From Candidatus Gastranaerophilales bacterium (GTDB lineage: Bacteria; Cyanobacteriota; Vampirovibrionia; Gastranaerophilales; Gastranaerophilaceae), in the NCBI GenBank assembly GCA_944326565.1, contig CALVEL010000002.1, positions 1 through 64,000 of the forward strand: a stretch of 64,000 nucleotides of DNA, given 5' to 3'. The notes under the pieces are model-generated. The model saw only the letters and a list, made by a program, of their open reading frames with translations, was not told where the DNA came from and did no database searches. The position numbers and the translations under genes are program-made. Below are positions 61,634-64,000 of the stretch, in pieces (position 1 is the stretch's first letter; each line of letters begins with the position of its first letter).

Positions 61634-62443
61634 ATGGCAGGAATTTTAAATATCCAATTAGAGCCGGTTTTGGGTGATAAGGGAAAAAATATTCAAAAAG
61701 TTAATGATTTTATAGAAAAATACGCTTGTGAAAAATTAGATTTAGTCGTATTACCTGAATTTTTCAGTACGGGAGTGCATCAGGAGTCTTTTGAGAATAG
61801 ACCTGAAGATACGAATGGCGGGATGGTTATAAAAGCTTTATCAGAGATGGCGAGAAAATACAAAACAAATATTGTATGCGGTACTGTCATAGAAAAAGAA
61901 GAAGACAAACTTTATAATACTTCATTTGTACTAAATAGAGATGGAGAAATTGTAGGAAAATATAGAAAACTACATTTGTTCAAATTTTTTGGGGGCAATG
62001 AAGATAAATATCTGACTTCAGGGAATTTGCCTCCGCTTTTAGCTGACTTGGATTTTGCAAAAGTTGGTGTGAGTGTATGTTTTGATATAAAATACCCTAT
62101 GTTGTATAAAAATCTTATAAAAATGGGTGCTGAAATTATTGTATCACCAAGTGCTTGGATTAAATTGACCTCACTTACTGAAAAAGAAAAAGAGGATAGG
62201 TTAATGTGCTGGCGTAGTTTAAATATTACAAGAGCAGCTGAAAGTCTTGTGTATTTTATTACATCAAATCTTGCAGGAAAACCTTCTAATGCGCTGTATT
62301 CACTCGGTAATTCAATGATTACAAATCCTTTTGGCGAAGTGGAATCAATTCAAGGAAACACAGAAGGAGCTGACTATAAAAATATTGATTTAACTCTTGT
62401 AAGAGAACTTAAACAATCAGTGCCGGTTGCATTCATTGATTAA
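61634..62443 (+). CDS. Carbon-nitrogen hydrolase (nitrilase/amidase superfamily)
   Basis: 269 residues. The Glu-Lys-Cys triad is complete: Glu42 in VLPEFF, Lys112 in YRKLHLF and Cys149 in VCFDIKYP. The fold order is that of small omega-amidase/N-carbamoyl hydrolase enzymes. The substrate is probably a linear amide or deaminated glutamine-like metabolite, but this is not determinable here. The ribosome site AGGAGG precedes the ATG. It is convergent with the zinc-ribbon protein gene. Confidence 0.92.
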   Translation: MAGILNIQLEPVLGDKGKNIQKVNDFIEKYACEKLDLVVLPEFFSTGVHQESFENRPEDTNGGMVIKALSEMARKYKTNIVCGTVIEKEEDKLYNTSFVLNRDGEIVGKYRKLHLFKFFGGNEDKYLTSGNLPPLLADLDFAKVGVSVCFDIKYPMLYKNLIKMGAEIIVSPSAWIKLTSLTEKEKEDRLMCWRSLNITRAAESLVYFITSNLAGKPSNALYSLGNSMITNPFGEVESIQGNTEGADYKNIDLTLVRELKQSVPVAFID

Positions 62444-62444
62444 T

Positions 62445-63128
62445 TTATTGTTTTAAATATTCAGCAATATATGCCTTAGAATTTCCAAGAATAAACTGAA
62501 CGTCATCAGGATCTTGAATATATCTGTAAGTTATTTCTTTATCAGAGTTTTCTTTTTCAATAATAAGATGACCGTAATCAGCAAGTCTACCCAAATAACT
62601 TCTTCTTAGTCTTACAAGATGTATTTTGTTTAAAGGTACTGTAATTTCTTCGACATCAAAGGCACCTTGTCTTATGTGTAAATTTGATGTAGTAATTACT
62701 GCTCTGTCTGAAAAATATCTTAGAATAGGGTATATAATAGGTGTCAGCACTAAAAGTGCGATTATAAATCCCCAGAAAGTTGGAATATTAACATAGAAAA
62801 TCCAAAAATATGCGATGAAAACAGGCGAAAAAACTATAGGCCAAAAAAGTGCCATGTAGTGTTTTTTTATTTCGTATACAACAATTTCATTTTCTTCATC
62901 AGGACTTTTTTCATCGATTTCTTGAGATTTTTCAACATTCGTTATAATATCACTGTCTTCATATACGGATATTTTGGAAGTTTTATGCTCTTGGATATCC
63001 TCGTTTTTCTCATAAGAAACTTCATTGTTATAACTAAAATTATCTTCTTGCTCTCTTAAATCGTGACCGCAGAATTTACAAAAATTGTCATAATCATTAA
63101 CTTTTTTACCGCAATTTGGACAAAACAT
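62445..63128 (-). CDS. Zinc-ribbon/bacterial PH domain membrane protein
   Basis: 227 residues. An N-terminal zinc ribbon (CPNCGKKVNDYDNFCKFCGHDL) is followed by an acidic linker (about 25-85), two membrane segments (about 95-140) and a YdbS-type bacterial PH-like domain (DRAVITTSNLHIRQGAFDVEEITVPLNKIHLVRLRRSYLGRLADYG). The overall layout matches widespread zinc-ribbon/bPH2 proteins of unknown role. The AAGGA site precedes the ATG. It is read away from bioB. Confidence 0.88.
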   Translation of the reverse strand: MFCPNCGKKVNDYDNFCKFCGHDLREQEDNFSYNNEVSYEKNEDIQEHKTSKISVYEDSDIITNVEKSQEIDEKSPDEENEIVVYEIKKHYMALFWPIVFSPVFIAYFWIFYVNIPTFWGFIIALLVLTPIIYPILRYFSDRAVITTSNLHIRQGAFDVEEITVPLNKIHLVRLRRSYLGRLADYGHLIIEKENSDKEITYRYIQDPDDVQFILGNSKAYIAEYLKQ

Positions 63129-63208
63129 ATTAAAATCCTTTTTTTTAAATTATTTTATCATATAATGTATATGCGGTCAATTACCACAACGATAAAAAAG
63201 GCGGAAAA

Positions 63209-64000
63209 ATGGAGAGAATTAATCTTACAAAAGAAGAATTGCTGGAATTGTATGATATGGATTTGGATATGCTTTTGGAGCTGTCATCAAAATATCTGAA
63301 AGATGATATAGAATTTTGTTCTTTGGTGAATGCAAGAAACGGCAAATGTTCTCAAAATTGTAAATATTGTGCGCAAAGTTCTCACTATAGAACAGATATA
63401 GAATGCTATCCGCTTGTGGATAAAGAAACCGTAAAAAAAGCTGCATTAGAGGCAAAAGAACATAATGCCTCAAGATTTGCAGTAGTTACTTCAGGCAAAT
63501 CACCTGATGAAAGCGATGTTGATGGGATTATTGACCTTATCAAAGAGATAAATAAAATTGACGGTATAAGAAGCTGCGCATCTATTGGAATTTTAACTGA
63601 AGAACAGGCAAAAAAACTTTCAGAATGCGGGCTAAAACGTTTTCATCATAATATAAATACTTGTAAATCATATTATCCTGAAGTTTGCACAACTCACACA
63701 TGGCAGGACCGTCTGAACACTTGTAAACTAGTTAAAAAATACGGAATGGAACTGTGTTGCGGTGTAATTTTAGGGATGGGTGAGACAGTTGAACAAAGAG
63801 TCGAAATGGCAATGGAATTGGCTGAAATTCAGCCTGATTCGATTCCTATAAATATTTTGATGCCTATACCGCAGACACCTTTTGAAAATTATTTCGACAA
63901 AATTGATGAAGAAAATATCCTCAGAACCCTTGCAATATTCAAAATAGCAAACCCTGATTCTATTTTACGTTTTTGTGGCGGTAGAATGAGATTGAGTGAA
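63209..64000 (+). CDS. bioB: Biotin synthase, 3' end beyond the window
   Basis: The frame runs from the ATG behind AAGGCGG for 264 codons to the window edge without a stop. The radical-SAM cluster is ARNGKCSQNCKYCAQSSHY (Cys47, Cys51, Cys54), followed by VVTSGKSPDE, ASIGILTEEQA, HHNINTCKSYYPEVCTTHTW, GVILGMGET, PINILMPIPQTPFE and FCGGRM. These match BioB, which inserts sulphur into dethiobiotin. Cys residues for the second Fe-S site are present. About 60 residues are missing at the C-terminus. Confidence 0.95.
   Translation, partial: MERINLTKEELLELYDMDLDMLLELSSKYLKDDIEFCSLVNARNGKCSQNCKYCAQSSHYRTDIECYPLVDKETVKKAALEAKEHNASRFAVVTSGKSPDESDVDGIIDLIKEINKIDGIRSCASIGILTEEQAKKLSECGLKRFHHNINTCKSYYPEVCTTHTWQDRLNTCKLVKKYGMELCCGVILGMGETVEQRVEMAMELAEIQPDSIPINILMPIPQTPFENYFDKIDEENILRTLAIFKIANPDSILRFCGGRMRLSE

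Overview
The window is AT-rich DNA from a Gram-negative-type bacterium. The best guess is a non-photosynthetic relative of Cyanobacteria (Vampirovibrionia / Gastranaerophilales). This is an inference from four things: the sigma factor's conserved C-terminal region 4 reads like the cyanobacterial RpoD; dnaN sits beside a candidate replication origin, as in cyanobacteria; a secreted SLH-domain protein occurs together with TolC-type outer-membrane proteins; and many short orphan proteins look specific to one lineage. There is no photosynthesis gene, no CRISPR array and no intact insertion sequence.

Layout. 1-1.85 kb: a relic of a mobile element (serine recombinase, decayed phage tail-assembly fragment, two small orphan genes) lying against the 3' end of a tRNA-Ala gene. 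2-7.6 kb: a metallophosphoesterase, then a drug-efflux locus in which marR-emrA-emrB are read away from a TolC-like gene across an inverted-repeat operator. 7.6-10.05 kb: a leftward operon ending in prmC. 10.05-10.70 kb: a gene-free region with seven copies of TTTTCTACA, the candidate oriC. 10.7-14.4 kb: dnaN, a Cys-motif protein, crcB, an endonuclease IV-like protein and two paralogous orphan genes. 14.4-18.6 kb: der, a cysteine-rich SLH protein and mini-RNase III. 18.7-23.3 kb: exported proteins, a TrmB-type regulator, thymidine kinase and a solute-binding lipoprotein. 23.4-29.6 kb: dnaG-rpoD, a receiver-kinase hybrid, a XerC/D recombinase and a BioD-like protein. 29.6-36.7 kb: a second TolC-type protein, small orphans, an EF-hand protein, enolase, a MATE transporter, and an XRE regulator facing a prepilin-like gene.

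36.7-43.1 kb: tRNA-Met preceded by a truncated tRNA copy, then an accessory stretch of orphan genes around an ArsB/NhaD-type permease. 43.1-50.8 kb: recJ, ctpA, and the shikimate genes aroC-aroK-aroB. 50.9-57.4 kb: a DJ-1/PfpI protein, a Cys-cluster protein, clpB, lepA and a lone LuxR-type DNA-binding domain. 57.7-64 kb: orphans, an HxlR regulator, a DtxR/MntR-type metalloregulator followed by a perfect inverted-repeat operator and an unknown polytopic membrane protein, a GNAT-like protein, a nitrilase-family amidase, a zinc-ribbon/PH-domain membrane protein, and the start of bioB, cut by the window edge.

Themes. Genes diverge from the candidate origin on both sides. Several genes appear to have promoters whose -10 box lies 6-7 bases before the ATG with no ribosome-binding site (possible leaderless mRNAs). 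Several unrelated proteins share a short N-terminal F-x-G-like tag of unknown meaning. The strongest lead for an undescribed system is the metalloregulator, its operator and the unknown membrane protein at 59.2-60.8 kb.
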